Below are positions 37,864 through 47,030 of a DNA stretch of 64,000 nt, piece after piece; the stretch's first letter is position 1; the number at the start of each line of letters is the position of its first letter. The translations under genes and the position numbers were made by a program. The notes below the pieces were generated by a model, which searched no databases, had not been told where the DNA came from, and saw only the letters and a program-made list of their open reading frames with translations. This DNA is from Acidovorax sp. (GTDB taxonomy: Bacteria; Pseudomonadota; Gammaproteobacteria; Burkholderiales; Burkholderiaceae_C): the NCBI RefSeq assembly GCF_027492855.1, contig NZ_JAPUDY010000008.1, positions 124,001 through 188,000 on the forward strand, read 5' to 3'.

Positions 37864-38979
37864 ATGCACAGCGCCCCACGCCGCCAGTGGCTGATGTGGG
37901 CCAGCCTGCAGGCCGCCGGGCTGGGTACGTTGTGGCCGGGCACGGCGCAAGCGTTGCCTGCGCGCACGCTGAGTTTTCCGCGCGACCATGGCAGCCACCC
38001 GGAGCTGCGCACCGAGTGGTGGTACATCACCGGCCATGCACAGGCGCAGGGCCAGCCCTGGGGGTTTCAGCTCACGTTTTTTCGCTCGCGGGTGGATGCC
38101 GCACAAGGCCTGCAGTCGGCGTTTGCGGCCAAGCAGTTGCTGTTTGCACATGCGGCCATCACCGATGTGCAAGGTCAGCGCCTGCTGCATGACCAGCGCA
38201 TTGCGCGCGCGGGTTTTGGCGTGGCGCAGGCCAGCGAGGCAGACACCCAAATCCGCCTGCACGACTGGACGCTGGAACGCCACGACACCGCGCACGGGAA
38301 GCCAGATTTCATGACCAGCCGATACACCGCCCGGATTGTCGGCAGCGATTTCGGTTTGAACCTGCAATTCGACAGCGCCCAGCCCGTGCTGCTGCAGGGT
38401 CAGCAAGGGCTGTCGCGCAAGGGGCCGGATGCCGCGCAGGCCAGCTATTACTACAGCCAGCCACAACTGGCCGTGAGCGGTACCCTCACGGTAGGGGGCA
38501 AGCGCATGGCCGTGGCCCCAGGCACAGGCCGCGCGTGGATGGACCATGAGTGGAGCGAGGCCCTGCTGCACCCCGAGGCCCAGGGCTGGGACTGGATCGG
38601 CATGAATCTGCACGATGGCAGCGCGCTCACCGCATTCCGCCTGCGGCGCGCGGACGGCTCGACGCTGTGGGCTGGGGGCTCATGGCGCGCACCGGGCCAG
38701 CCTGTGCAGGTGTTTGGCGCGCAGGCCGTGGTGTTCACGCCCCAGCGCATCTGGGCCAGCCCGGAGAGCGGCGCACGCTACCCCGTGCAGTGGCGGGTGC
38801 AGACGCCTGTGGGCCACTTTGAAGTGCGCGCCTTGCTGGACAACCAGGAGTTGGACAGCAGCGGATCGACTGGCGCAATCTACTGGGAAGGGCTGTCCGA
38901 CCTGGTGGACAGCACCGGCAAGCCCGTGGGCCGGGGCTACCTGGAGATGACTGGATACGCAAAACCGCTGCGCCTGTGA
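37864..38979 (+). CDS. AttH/CrtC-like exported lipocalin-domain protein
   Basis: A 371-residue exported protein with an N-terminal twin-arginine-like signal (PRRQWLMWASLQAAG). The body is the AttH/carotenoid 1,2-hydratase-like fold: HPELRTEWWYITGH, FFRSRVDA, TGRAWMDHEWSE, and QGWDWIGMNLHDG. Genes of this type usually sit beside an ABC ATPase and an FtsX-type permease, as in Agrobacterium attEFGH, so it probably works with the transporter at 30164 and 32598. It follows the cysteine synthase gene by 29 bp. Confidence 0.87.
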   Translation: MHSAPRRQWLMWASLQAAGLGTLWPGTAQALPARTLSFPRDHGSHPELRTEWWYITGHAQAQGQPWGFQLTFFRSRVDAAQGLQSAFAAKQLLFAHAAITDVQGQRLLHDQRIARAGFGVAQASEADTQIRLHDWTLERHDTAHGKPDFMTSRYTARIVGSDFGLNLQFDSAQPVLLQGQQGLSRKGPDAAQASYYYSQPQLAVSGTLTVGGKRMAVAPGTGRAWMDHEWSEALLHPEAQGWDWIGMNLHDGSALTAFRLRRADGSTLWAGGSWRAPGQPVQVFGAQAVVFTPQRIWASPESGARYPVQWRVQTPVGHFEVRALLDNQELDSSGSTGAIYWEGLSDLVDSTGKPVGRGYLEMTGYAKPLRL

Positions 38980-38994
38980 AGGCAGCAGCGGTTT
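38962..38994 (-). terminator. Possible terminator/hairpin at the attH-livM convergence
   Basis: A 10-bp stem (AAACCGCTGC with GCAGCGGTTT) spans the AttH stop codon. A TTTT follows on the minus strand, so it could end the liv transcript; the tail is short. Confidence 0.45.
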
Positions 38995-39038
38995 GAGGTG
39001 TAGAAGCCAGCCGCCGTGAGCGAGTGGCAACAATCGCG

Positions 39039-40043
39039 TTAGTGCTTTGCCGCAGAGCCGCCCGCACGGCGCTGTGCCAGCCACGCAATGATCTCGCCCA
39101 TGATGCCGCGACGGAAGGCCAGCACGCAGATCACGAAGATCAAGCCCGTGACCATGGTGACCGACTCGCCCAGGGTCTTGAACCATTCCACGCTGGTCAG
39201 GGCGGCCAGCAGGTTGCCGAATTCGCCGATCTTGTTTTCGAGCAGCACCACCACGGCAGAGCCGATCAGCGGACCCGACAGCGTGCCCAGGCCACCCACC
39301 AGCGTCATCAGAATGACCTGGCCCGAGGCCGTCCAGTGCACATCCGACAGCGTGGCAAAGCCCAGCACCAGGGTTTTGAGCGAACCGGCCAGGCCTGCCA
39401 GCGCAGCCGACAGCACAAAAGCCAGCAGCTTGAAGCGGTGGGTGTCATAGCCCAGCGAGATGGCGCGGGGTTCGTTCTCCTTGATGCCCTTGAGCACCTG
39501 GCCAAACGGCGAGTGAATGGTGCGCACGATGAGCAGGAAGGCCAGCGCCACAATCACCAGGGCAACGTAGTACATGACCAGGTCGCTCTTGAGGTCGATC
39601 ACGCCAAACAGCTTGCCGCGCGGCACGCCTTGCAGGCCGTCTTCACCACCGGTGAAGGGTGCCTGCAGACAGGCGAAGAACAACATCTGCGCCAGCGCCA
39701 GTGTGATCATCGAAAAGTAGATGCCCTGGCGACGGATGGCCAACCAACCAAACAGCAGCCCCAACAAGGCGCCACCAGCCGTGCCCAGCAGCAGGCCAAC
39801 TTCAGGGGTGAGCCCCCAAACCTTGATGGCATGCCCGGCCACGTAAGCCGCACCGCCCAGGAAGGCCGCATGGCCGAAGGACAGCAGGCCGGTGTAGCCC
39901 AGCAGCAGATTGAACGCCGAAGCAAACAGTGCAAAGCACATGAGCTTCATCACGAAGACGGGATAGGCGCCGAGGAACGGGGCAGCAATCAGGGCCAGCA
40001 ACAGCAGGCCATAACCAATGAGGGTGAGGTTCTTGGAATTCAT
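39039..40043 (-). CDS. livM: Branched-chain amino acid ABC transporter permease LivM
   Basis: A 334-residue inner-membrane permease. Family markers are LLGYTGLLSFGHAAFLGGAAY, RRQGIYFSMITLALAQM and the EAA-like ENEPRAISLGYDTHRFKLLAF. It forms the translocation pore with LivH. It is the last gene of the minus-strand operon livG-livF-livK-livH-livM and starts 12 bp after livH. Confidence 0.94.
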   Translation of the reverse strand: MNSKNLTLIGYGLLLLALIAAPFLGAYPVFVMKLMCFALFASAFNLLLGYTGLLSFGHAAFLGGAAYVAGHAIKVWGLTPEVGLLLGTAGGALLGLLFGWLAIRRQGIYFSMITLALAQMLFFACLQAPFTGGEDGLQGVPRGKLFGVIDLKSDLVMYYVALVIVALAFLLIVRTIHSPFGQVLKGIKENEPRAISLGYDTHRFKLLAFVLSAALAGLAGSLKTLVLGFATLSDVHWTASGQVILMTLVGGLGTLSGPLIGSAVVVLLENKIGEFGNLLAALTSVEWFKTLGESVTMVTGLIFVICVLAFRRGIMGEIIAWLAQRRAGGSAAKH

Positions 40044-40055
40044 GCTGGCAGCCCC

Positions 40056-40940
40056 TTATTTTTCTTTGCCGAACAGGCCGGCGGGGCGAATGAGGAGAAC
40101 GATGACCATGATGACGAACACCACGGTAGAGGAAGCTTCAGGGTAGAACACCTTGGTGAAGCCTTCAATGACACCCAGGCCCAGCCCGGTCAGGATGGAG
40201 CCCATGATGGAGCCCATCCCGCCGATCACCACCACGGCAAACACCACGATGATGAGGTTCTGGCCCATCAGCGGCGTGACCTGATAGACAGGCGCGGCCA
40301 GTACACCGGCAAAGGCAGCCAGCGCAGCGCCAAAGGCGTAGGTCAGCGTCACCATCACCGGCACGTTGATACCAAAGGCCTCAACCAGGCGCGGGTTCTC
40401 GGTACCAGCACGCAGGTAGGCGCCCAGCTTGGTTTTCTCGATCACGTACCAGGTAGCCAAACACACGACGATCGAGGCGACCACGACCCAGGCCCGGTAA
40501 TTGGGCATGATCATGAAGCCGAGATTGGTCGCGCCTTCGAGCAGCTCAGGCGTGTCGTAGCCCAGGCCCGACACACCGTAGATGGAACGGAACACGCCTT
40601 CGATCAGCAGCGTGAGGCCCAGCGTGAGCAGCAGCCCGTAAAGGTGATCGAGCTTGTAGATCCAGCGCAGCAACAGGCGCTCGATCAAGACCCCGAACAA
40701 CCCCACCACCAGCGGCGCCAGAATCAGCATCCACCAGTAGTTGATGCCGAAGTAATTCATGGCCATCCAGGTGATCAGGGCACCGGTCATGAACAGCGCA
40801 CCGTGTGCGAAGTTAATGACGTTGAGCAGGCCGAAGATCACAGCCAGGCCAAGACTGAGGATTGCATAAAACGATCCGTTGACCAGCCCCAAAAGGAGCT
40901 GGCTCAACAGGCCCGGCAATGAGACACCAAAGATTTCCAT
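40056..40940 (-). CDS. livH: Branched-chain amino acid ABC transporter permease LivH
   Basis: A 294-residue permease with about eight helices. Markers are LVNGSFYAILSLGLAVIFGLLNVINFAHG, VGLFGVLIERLLLRW, and the PLMGQNLIIVVFAVVVIGGMGS loop. ATG 40940 is preferred because it gives the usual LivH N-terminus; a GTG at 40985 would add 15 residues. It lies between the binding protein and livM. Confidence 0.94.
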   Translation of the reverse strand: MEIFGVSLPGLLSQLLLGLVNGSFYAILSLGLAVIFGLLNVINFAHGALFMTGALITWMAMNYFGINYWWMLILAPLVVGLFGVLIERLLLRWIYKLDHLYGLLLTLGLTLLIEGVFRSIYGVSGLGYDTPELLEGATNLGFMIMPNYRAWVVVASIVVCLATWYVIEKTKLGAYLRAGTENPRLVEAFGINVPVMVTLTYAFGAALAAFAGVLAAPVYQVTPLMGQNLIIVVFAVVVIGGMGSIMGSILTGLGLGVIEGFTKVFYPEASSTVVFVIMVIVLLIRPAGLFGKEK

Positions 40941-41038
40941 GGGAAGCAACAGGTGGAGTGGATTCAGATCAGACGGTGCCAGCACACCAGGCCGGCCCTT
41001 GCAGCGGCGGCCTGGTGCGTGGATGCCATCTCAGGGAT

Positions 41039-42235
41039 TTACTTCCAGAGCGCGCACTTGCTCTCGGCTTTGGTGGTGAACACCGTGTCGCCGGGCAGCT
41101 TCTTGACGAGCTTGTAGTAGTCCCAAGGCTTGGTGGATTCGGAAGGCTTCTTCACTTCCATCAAGTACATGTCGTGCACGTAACGGCCGTCGGCGCGGAT
41201 CTGGCCCGAACCGAAGAAGTCGTTCATCTTCGTGCCCTTCCACGTTGCCATCACCTTGTCGGCATCTACCGTCTTGGCGGCTTCCACGGCCTTCAGGTAG
41301 TTCATGGTGGCGGAGTAGTCAGCCGCCTGGATTTCAGTGGGCATGCGCTTGGTCTTCTCGAAGAACTTCGCTGCAAACTTACGCGTATCGTCGTTCAGGT
41401 CCCAGTACCAGCTGGTGGTGAACTGCAGGCCTTCGGTGTTGCGCAGGCCCAGGCTGTGCACGTCGCTGATGAAGATCAGCAGGCCGGCGAGCTTCATGGT
41501 CTTGCCGATGCCGAATTCCTTGGCGGCCTTGATGGCGTTGATGGTGTCACCGCCCGCGTTGGCCAGGCCCAGGATCTGAGCCTTGGAGTTCTGCGCCTGC
41601 AGCAGGAAGGACGAGAAGTCAGACGCGTTCAGTGGGTGGCGCACGTTGCCCACCACGGTGCCACCCTTGGCCTTGACCACTGTGCTGGTGTCGGCTTCGA
41701 GGGCGTGGCCGAAGGCGTAGTCTGCCGTCAGGAAGTACCAGTTCTTGCCACCGGTATCCACAATGGCCGAGCCCGTGCCCTTGGCCAGAGACACTGTGTC
41801 ATATGCATAGTGCACGGTGTAAGGTGTGCACTGGTCGTTGGTGAGCGCAGAGCTGGCGGCGCCGTTGTTGATGTACACGCGTTTTTTCTCGGCAGCCACC
41901 TTGGCCGATGCCAGTGCCGTGCCGGAGTTGGTGCCGCCAAACAGCATGGTCAGGCCTTGGGTGTCGATCCACTCGCGGGCCTTCGAGGCTGCGATGTCGG
42001 CCTTGTTCTGGTGGTCTGCGGTGAGCAACTCGATGGGCATGCCCAGCACCTTGCCGCCGAAATCATCAATAGCCATCTGAATGGCCACCGCGCCGTTCTT
42101 GCCTTCCACGTCGGCATACAAGCTGGACATGTCGGTGATGAAACCGATCTTGACCTTGTCTTGCGCATGCGCAGCCGAGGTGGCCAGGCCTGCGGCGCCC
42201 AGCATCAGTGCCAACACTTTGAGTTGCTTCTTCAT
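41039..42235 (-). CDS. livK: Branched-chain amino acid-type ABC transporter substrate-binding protein
   Basis: A 398-residue periplasmic protein with a Sec signal (VLALMLGAAGLATSAAHA). The mature part begins QDKVKIGFITDMSSLYADVEG, typical of Leu/Ile/Val-type binding proteins; many homologues bind amides or aromatic acids instead, so the ligand is open. AGGAGA supports the ATG. It sits between livF and livH in the same operon. Confidence 0.9.
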   Translation of the reverse strand: MKKQLKVLALMLGAAGLATSAAHAQDKVKIGFITDMSSLYADVEGKNGAVAIQMAIDDFGGKVLGMPIELLTADHQNKADIAASKAREWIDTQGLTMLFGGTNSGTALASAKVAAEKKRVYINNGAASSALTNDQCTPYTVHYAYDTVSLAKGTGSAIVDTGGKNWYFLTADYAFGHALEADTSTVVKAKGGTVVGNVRHPLNASDFSSFLLQAQNSKAQILGLANAGGDTINAIKAAKEFGIGKTMKLAGLLIFISDVHSLGLRNTEGLQFTTSWYWDLNDDTRKFAAKFFEKTKRMPTEIQAADYSATMNYLKAVEAAKTVDADKVMATWKGTKMNDFFGSGQIRADGRYVHDMYLMEVKKPSESTKPWDYYKLVKKLPGDTVFTTKAESKCALWK

Positions 42236-42305
42236 GGATATGTCTCCTGTAGGTGTGGTGGAAAAAAACGAGGATGAAAGGAAAAATGGACTTTGCGAGT
42301 CCGCG

Positions 42306-43031
42306 TCAGACGCCCAGAAGCTCATTGAGCACAGGCATCTTTTCATCGAGCTCAGCCGCGCCGAATTTCTCGACGATGCGGCCATGCTCCATCACGTAGA
42401 AACGGTCGGCCAGTGGTGCAGCAAAACGGAAGTTCTGCTCGACCATGACAACGGTGTAGCCCTTCTCACGCAGCATGGTGATCATGCGTGCCAGCGCCTG
42501 CACGATCACAGGCGCCAGGCCTTCGGAAATCTCATCAAGCAGCAGCAGGTTGGCCCCCGTGCGCAGGATGCGGGCAACGGCGAGCATCTGCTGCTCGCCG
42601 CCCGACAGGCGCGTGCCCTGGCTGTTCTTGCGTTCGGCCAGGTTGGGGAACATGGCATAGATCTCTTGCACCGACATGCCGGGCGTACCGGTCTTGAGTG
42701 CGGGAGGCAACAACAAATTCTCTTCGCACGACAGGCTGGAGAAAATGCCGCGCTCTTCGGGGCAATAGCCCACGCCCAGGTGGGCGATGCGGTGCGTGGG
42801 CATGTTCACGGTTTCCACGCCGTTGATCTTGACCGAACCTTTGCGTGCGCCGGTCAGGCCCATGATGGCCCGCATGGTGGTGGTGCGGCCCGCGCCATTG
42901 CGGCCCAGCAGCGTGACGACCTCACCAGGCTGCACGACGATGTCCACGCCATGCAGCACATGCGATTCGCCGTACCAGGCTTCCAGGTTTTTGATTTCAA
43001 GCGCAGGTGTCTTGGATGCTGTGGTCGCCAT
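42306..43031 (-). CDS. livF: Branched-chain amino acid ABC transporter ATPase LivF
   Basis: A 241-residue ATPase pairing with LivG. The signature RLSGGEQQMLAVARIL and Walker B LLLLDEISEGLAP are normal. The Walker A motif reads GRNGAGRTT, with Arg in place of the usual Lys; the codon is clearly CGC. It starts 1 bp from the end of livG. Confidence 0.94.
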   Translation of the reverse strand: MATTASKTPALEIKNLEAWYGESHVLHGVDIVVQPGEVVTLLGRNGAGRTTTMRAIMGLTGARKGSVKINGVETVNMPTHRIAHLGVGYCPEERGIFSSLSCEENLLLPPALKTGTPGMSVQEIYAMFPNLAERKNSQGTRLSGGEQQMLAVARILRTGANLLLLDEISEGLAPVIVQALARMITMLREKGYTVVMVEQNFRFAAPLADRFYVMEHGRIVEKFGAAELDEKMPVLNELLGV

Positions 43032-43032
43032 C

Positions 43033-43803
43033 TCAATGCGCTCCCTGCAGTTGGCCGTCTGTCGTACCCATGTAGGCTTCCATCACTTGCGGGTTGTTCG
43101 AAACTTCTTCGTAGGGCCCTTCGGCCAGTACGGCGCCACGCTGCAGCACCGTGATGCAGTCTGCGATGGTGGAGACCACCTTCATGTTGTGCTCGACCAT
43201 CAAAATAGTGCGGCCCGCAGAGACCTTCTTGATGAGCTGCGTGACGCGGTCCACATCCTCGTGGCCCATGCCCTGGGTGGGCTCGTCAAGCAGCATCAAC
43301 TCGGGCTCCATGGCCAGCGTGGTGGCGATCTCTAGTGCACGCTTGCGGCCATAAGGCAGGTTCACGGTGACTTCGTCAGCCAGGTCTTCCAGACCCACTT
43401 CAGTCAGCAATTGCATGGCCCGGTCATCGAGCTTATGCAAGGTGCTCTCGCTGCGCCAGAAGTGAAACGAGGTGCCCAGCTTGCGCTGCAGCCCCAGGCG
43501 CACGTTCTCCATCAGCGTGAGGTGCGGGAACACGGCCGAGATCTGGAATGAGCGGATCACACCGCGCCGGGCAATCTGCGCCGGTTGTTCGCGGGTGATG
43601 TCATGCCCATTGAACCGGATCACACCGGAAGTGGGCTCCAGGAACTTGGTCAGCAGGTTAAAGCAGGTTGTCTTGCCTGCGCCATTGGGGCCGATCAGCG
43701 CATGAATGGAGCCCCGGCGGACAGCCAGGTTCACATCGCTCACGGCAGTGAAGCCTTTGAACTCTTTGGTCAGGCTTTTGGTTTCAAGAATGACGTCGCT
43801 CAT
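43033..43803 (-). CDS. livG: Branched-chain amino acid ABC transporter ATPase LivG
   Basis: A 256-residue ATPase with normal motifs: Walker A GPNGAGKTT, an LLDEPTQGM Walker B and the extended LivG-type C-terminus ending in YEEVSNNPQVMEAYMG. It is the first gene of the minus-strand operon. The start at 43803 gives MSDVILETKSLTKEF. Confidence 0.94.
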   Translation of the reverse strand: MSDVILETKSLTKEFKGFTAVSDVNLAVRRGSIHALIGPNGAGKTTCFNLLTKFLEPTSGVIRFNGHDITREQPAQIARRGVIRSFQISAVFPHLTLMENVRLGLQRKLGTSFHFWRSESTLHKLDDRAMQLLTEVGLEDLADEVTVNLPYGRKRALEIATTLAMEPELMLLDEPTQGMGHEDVDRVTQLIKKVSAGRTILMVEHNMKVVSTIADCITVLQRGAVLAEGPYEEVSNNPQVMEAYMGTTDGQLQGAH

Positions 43804-44173
43804 TGCGCCTTGGCCGCTCCGTAGGGTGCTGAAAAATGGAGCCTTGCAGCAAGGTCTCCGTGTGTATTGAATCGCCACGCATGGTATGTCTCACCACCCT
43901 TTCGCAGGTACTGGGACTAATGCCTATGTATAAATGCCTACGTACCCGCAGGCAGCAACAATGGCTCACACCATGCAATGGGCTCGCATCCCAAGCCAGC
44001 ACTCGATTTGTGCCATCGAGTCGACGCAAGAAGCGAACCACAGCCCCGAGAGTAATTCACTGACCGTTTACTGACGCCTGAAATATTTTCACCCCCGCAA
44101 TACCGAAACACGTAGAACGAAGGGTGAAGCAGCGATACAAGACGCCTCTGACGGTCGGCCCTAAACTGCCGTC
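43804..44173. other. Divergent intergenic region between livG and the MsbA-like exporter
   Basis: 370 bp that should carry both promoters. It holds two direct repeats, ATGCCTATGTA at 43920-43930 and ATGCCTACGTA at 43934-43944, spaced by one 14-bp period, possibly an operator. No gene seen. Confidence 0.5.
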
Positions 44174-46015
44174 ATGGCATCCACTTCTGCACCTCACACA
44201 CCCGCTCGCGGAGCACCCCGTTCACTGACTGGCCTGCTCCCTTTTCTGCGGCCCTATCGCGCTCATATAGCGCTGTCTGTGCTGTTCCTCGTGCTCGCAG
44301 CGCTGGCCACGCTGGCGTTTCCAATGGCCTTGCGCAGCCTCATCGATGGTGGCTTGGTGAGTGGTGCGAGCGACAGCGACAAGGGCGCACAGACCATGGC
44401 ATTGCGTGGACATTTCGAGGCCTTGTTCGCCGTGGCGATTGCGCTGGGTGTCTTTTCTGCGGCACGCTTTTACATGGTGAGCTGGCTCGGCGAGCGCGTG
44501 ACCGCGGACCTGCGCAACGCGGTGTACAGCCATGTGTTGCGGCAAAGCCCGCAGTTTTTTGAAACCACGCAGACCGGTGAAGTGCTGTCTCGCCTGACGG
44601 CCGATACCACCCTCGTGCAAACCGTGGTTGGCTCTTCGCTGTCGATGGGGTTGCGCAACGCCGTCATGGGCATTGGTGCCCTGGCCATGCTGGTGTGGAC
44701 CAATCCCTACGTGATGTCGGTGGTGCTGATAGCAGTGGTGCTAGTGGTGCTGCCCACCATGTGGATCGGCCGGCGTGTGCGGCGGCTATCGCGGGACAGC
44801 CAGGACCGCGTGGCCGATTCCAGCGCCATCGCCGCCGAGGTGCTGAACGCCGTGCCAGTGGTGCAAAGCTACACGGCAGAGCCGCGCGAGACGGCGCGCT
44901 TCACGCAGGCCACGGAAAACGCTTTCCTGACGGCCATCAAGCGCACACGCGCGCGTGCAGTGCTGGTCGCCTTCATCATCATCGCCAATGCGGGGTTACT
45001 GCTGTGGGGACTCTATCGCGGCACTGAGGCCGTGCTGGCGGGTCAGATGAGCGCGGGCCATTTAGGGCAGACCGTGGTCTATGTGATCTTGCTCGCGGGC
45101 GCTGTGGCCGTGCTCGGCGAGGTGTATGGCGATTTGCTGCGTGCGGCAGGTGCTACCGAACGGCTGATGGAGTTGTTGTCCAGCCGCTCGCCCGTGGCAG
45201 ACCCGGCCGTGCCCAAGGCGTTGCCCACCTCGGATCAGGGCCTGGAGGTGCGGTTTGAGAACGTGCAGTTCCACTACCCCTCGCGCCCCGAGCAACCCGC
45301 ATTGCATGATTTCTCGCTGCACCTCGCCCCCGGCGAAACCGTGGCTCTGGTGGGTGCCAGTGGCGCAGGCAAGACCACTGTGTTTCAACTGCTGCAGCGT
45401 TTTTACGATGTAGACCGGAGCGCCTCCGGCGCACCACATTCCGGGACCGGACGTATTCTGCTCAACGGTGTGGACATCCGCGACATGACACTCGATACGC
45501 TGCGGGAACACACCGGAACGGTGCCACAAGACGCTGTGATCTTTTCGGCATCTGCCATGGACAACATCCGCTACGGGCGCCCCGAGGCCACGGATGAGGA
45601 AGTGATGGCCGCCACCCGCGCTGCGTTTGCGCACGACTTCCTCATGGCGCTGCCCGAGGGCTATGCCACCTTCCTTGGTGAACGCGGCGTACGGCTGTCG
45701 GGCGGCCAGCGCCAACGCATCGCGATCGCACGGGCCATGCTCAAGAACCCGCCGCTGCTTCTGTTGGATGAAGCCACCAGCGCCCTGGACGCCGAAAGCG
45801 AGCGCATGGTGCAAGCCGCGCTCGACACGGCCATGCAGCGCCACACGGGCAGACGGACCACGCTGGTGATTGCGCACCGGCTTGCCACCGTACAGAACGC
45901 GGACCGCATTGTGGTGCTGGAACACGGGCGCATCGTGGAACAAGGCACCCATGCGGCGCTGCTGGCGCAAGGCGGTGTCTATGCGCGCCTCGCGGCGCTT
46001 CAATTCACCGCGTGA
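44174..46015 (+). CDS. ABC exporter with fused membrane and ATPase domains (MsbA/lipid-A-type)
   Basis: 613 residues: six-helix membrane domain (residues 1-330 approx), then ATPase with Walker A GASGAGKTT, signature LSGGQRQR and Walker B LLLLDEATSALD. It resembles the ABC transporters annotated as BmrA/MsbA-like half-transporters; a role in lipid or drug export is possible. It stands alone between the liv operon and DUF1178. Confidence 0.92.
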   Translation: MASTSAPHTPARGAPRSLTGLLPFLRPYRAHIALSVLFLVLAALATLAFPMALRSLIDGGLVSGASDSDKGAQTMALRGHFEALFAVAIALGVFSAARFYMVSWLGERVTADLRNAVYSHVLRQSPQFFETTQTGEVLSRLTADTTLVQTVVGSSLSMGLRNAVMGIGALAMLVWTNPYVMSVVLIAVVLVVLPTMWIGRRVRRLSRDSQDRVADSSAIAAEVLNAVPVVQSYTAEPRETARFTQATENAFLTAIKRTRARAVLVAFIIIANAGLLLWGLYRGTEAVLAGQMSAGHLGQTVVYVILLAGAVAVLGEVYGDLLRAAGATERLMELLSSRSPVADPAVPKALPTSDQGLEVRFENVQFHYPSRPEQPALHDFSLHLAPGETVALVGASGAGKTTVFQLLQRFYDVDRSASGAPHSGTGRILLNGVDIRDMTLDTLREHTGTVPQDAVIFSASAMDNIRYGRPEATDEEVMAATRAAFAHDFLMALPEGYATFLGERGVRLSGGQRQRIAIARAMLKNPPLLLLDEATSALDAESERMVQAALDTAMQRHTGRRTTLVIAHRLATVQNADRIVVLEHGRIVEQGTHAALLAQGGVYARLAALQFTA

Positions 46016-46059
46016 GACGAGAAGAAGGGATTTTTTACTGCCAGCGAGCTACGGCATTC

Positions 46060-46115
46060 ACTATCAAAACGATAGCTGCTTGCGCTTGATTTATAAGCGC
46101 TAGAGCCCAAAAATG
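46060..46115 (+). repeat. Dispersed palindromic element, copy 9 (intergenic)
   Basis: About 55 bp, forward orientation: ATCAAAACGATAGCTGCTTG, CGCTTGATTTATAAGCGC and TAGAGCCCAAAAA. It is the best-preserved copy of the two-hairpin plan, between the ABC exporter and DUF1178. Confidence 0.92.
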
Positions 46116-46162
46116 CTCAAACATTGGCGGTAGCCCATCCGCCCCAAAAAAGAAACAAACGG

Positions 46163-46657
46163 CTACTGCAGGGTTTCCTTGGCCGCCACAGGCAGCGGCA
46201 AGGGCATCACGGCAATGCCCTCCTCCAGCAGTTCCACGGCCTCGCTGGCGGTGGCTTGGCCGCGAATGGCTCGCTCCGGCATTTCGCCATGGTGCATCCG
46301 CCGTGCTTCTTCGGCAAAACGTGGGCCCACATCCTCTGTGCTCGCAACCACCTTGCGGGCCAACTCCAGCCAGGCGGCTTGCAGGGCCGGAGGAAGCGCC
46401 GCAGTGTCGAACGAAGCCGGGGCAGCTGAGGACGTTGTAGCGGGATGTGCCGATGTCGATGCTTCTGCAGTCACCGCAGATGGCTCCCGTGCACCAAAGT
46501 TCAGGCGCGGCGCACTCAATCGCTTTTCAATGTGATCGTCCGCGCAAAGGGGGCATTGGACAAGGCCGCGCTGCTTCTGGCTCTGAAAGTCGTCTTCGGA
46601 GCCGAACCAGCCTTCAAAGACATGGCCTTCCCGACATTGGAGGTCCAGCACCTTCAT
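46163..46657 (-). CDS. DUF1178 family protein
   Basis: A 164-residue protein with the DUF1178 start: MKVLDLQCREGHVFEGWFGS and a CPLC pair (VQCPLCADDH), suggesting zinc binding, then an Ala/Ser/Thr-rich linker and a helical C-terminus. The family's function is unknown. It lies at the end of the nuo run, on the same strand. Confidence 0.9.
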   Translation of the reverse strand: MKVLDLQCREGHVFEGWFGSEDDFQSQKQRGLVQCPLCADDHIEKRLSAPRLNFGAREPSAVTAEASTSAHPATTSSAAPASFDTAALPPALQAAWLELARKVVASTEDVGPRFAEEARRMHHGEMPERAIRGQATASEAVELLEEGIAVMPLPLPVAAKETLQ

Positions 46658-46681
46658 GGCAACAATCGTGCGCCGCCAGGC

Positions 46682-46990
46682 TTAGCCGTGGCGCCGCAGC
46701 AGATAGCGATAGACAAAACCGGGAAACGCGAAGGTCAAGAACATCGTCCCAGTGATGGCGTAGAACTCCCACCCCTGCGGTGCGATCTGGCCAGCCCTGC
46801 GCTCCAGCAACAGCGCCATGGCTCCCACTACAAAGTACAGCACCACCAATTCCGCGATCCGCCCTATCAACGGCTTTTTACCCACAGCCGCCGCGGGCCC
46901 CGCCACCAGCCAGCGTTGGTTGACGAAAGGCAGATTGGCAGCAATAAAGGCCGCCACGATGACGAGCCAGACAGAACCGGTAAGAGACAC
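46682..46990 (-). CDS. DUF2818 family membrane protein
   Basis: A 102-residue protein with three hydrophobic segments (VWLVIVAAFIAANLPF, IAELVVLYFVVGAMALLLE, TGTMFLTFAFPGFVYRYLL). DUF2818 genes follow nuoN in many betaproteobacteria, which suggests a link to complex I, still undefined. It starts 40 bp beyond the nuoN stop. Confidence 0.9.
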   Translation of the reverse strand: MSLTGSVWLVIVAAFIAANLPFVNQRWLVAGPAAAVGKKPLIGRIAELVVLYFVVGAMALLLERRAGQIAPQGWEFYAITGTMFLTFAFPGFVYRYLLRRHG

Positions 46991-47030
46991 AGGCGAAACG
47001 AGCCCTTGAAACGATCAGCAGCAGAAAAGG

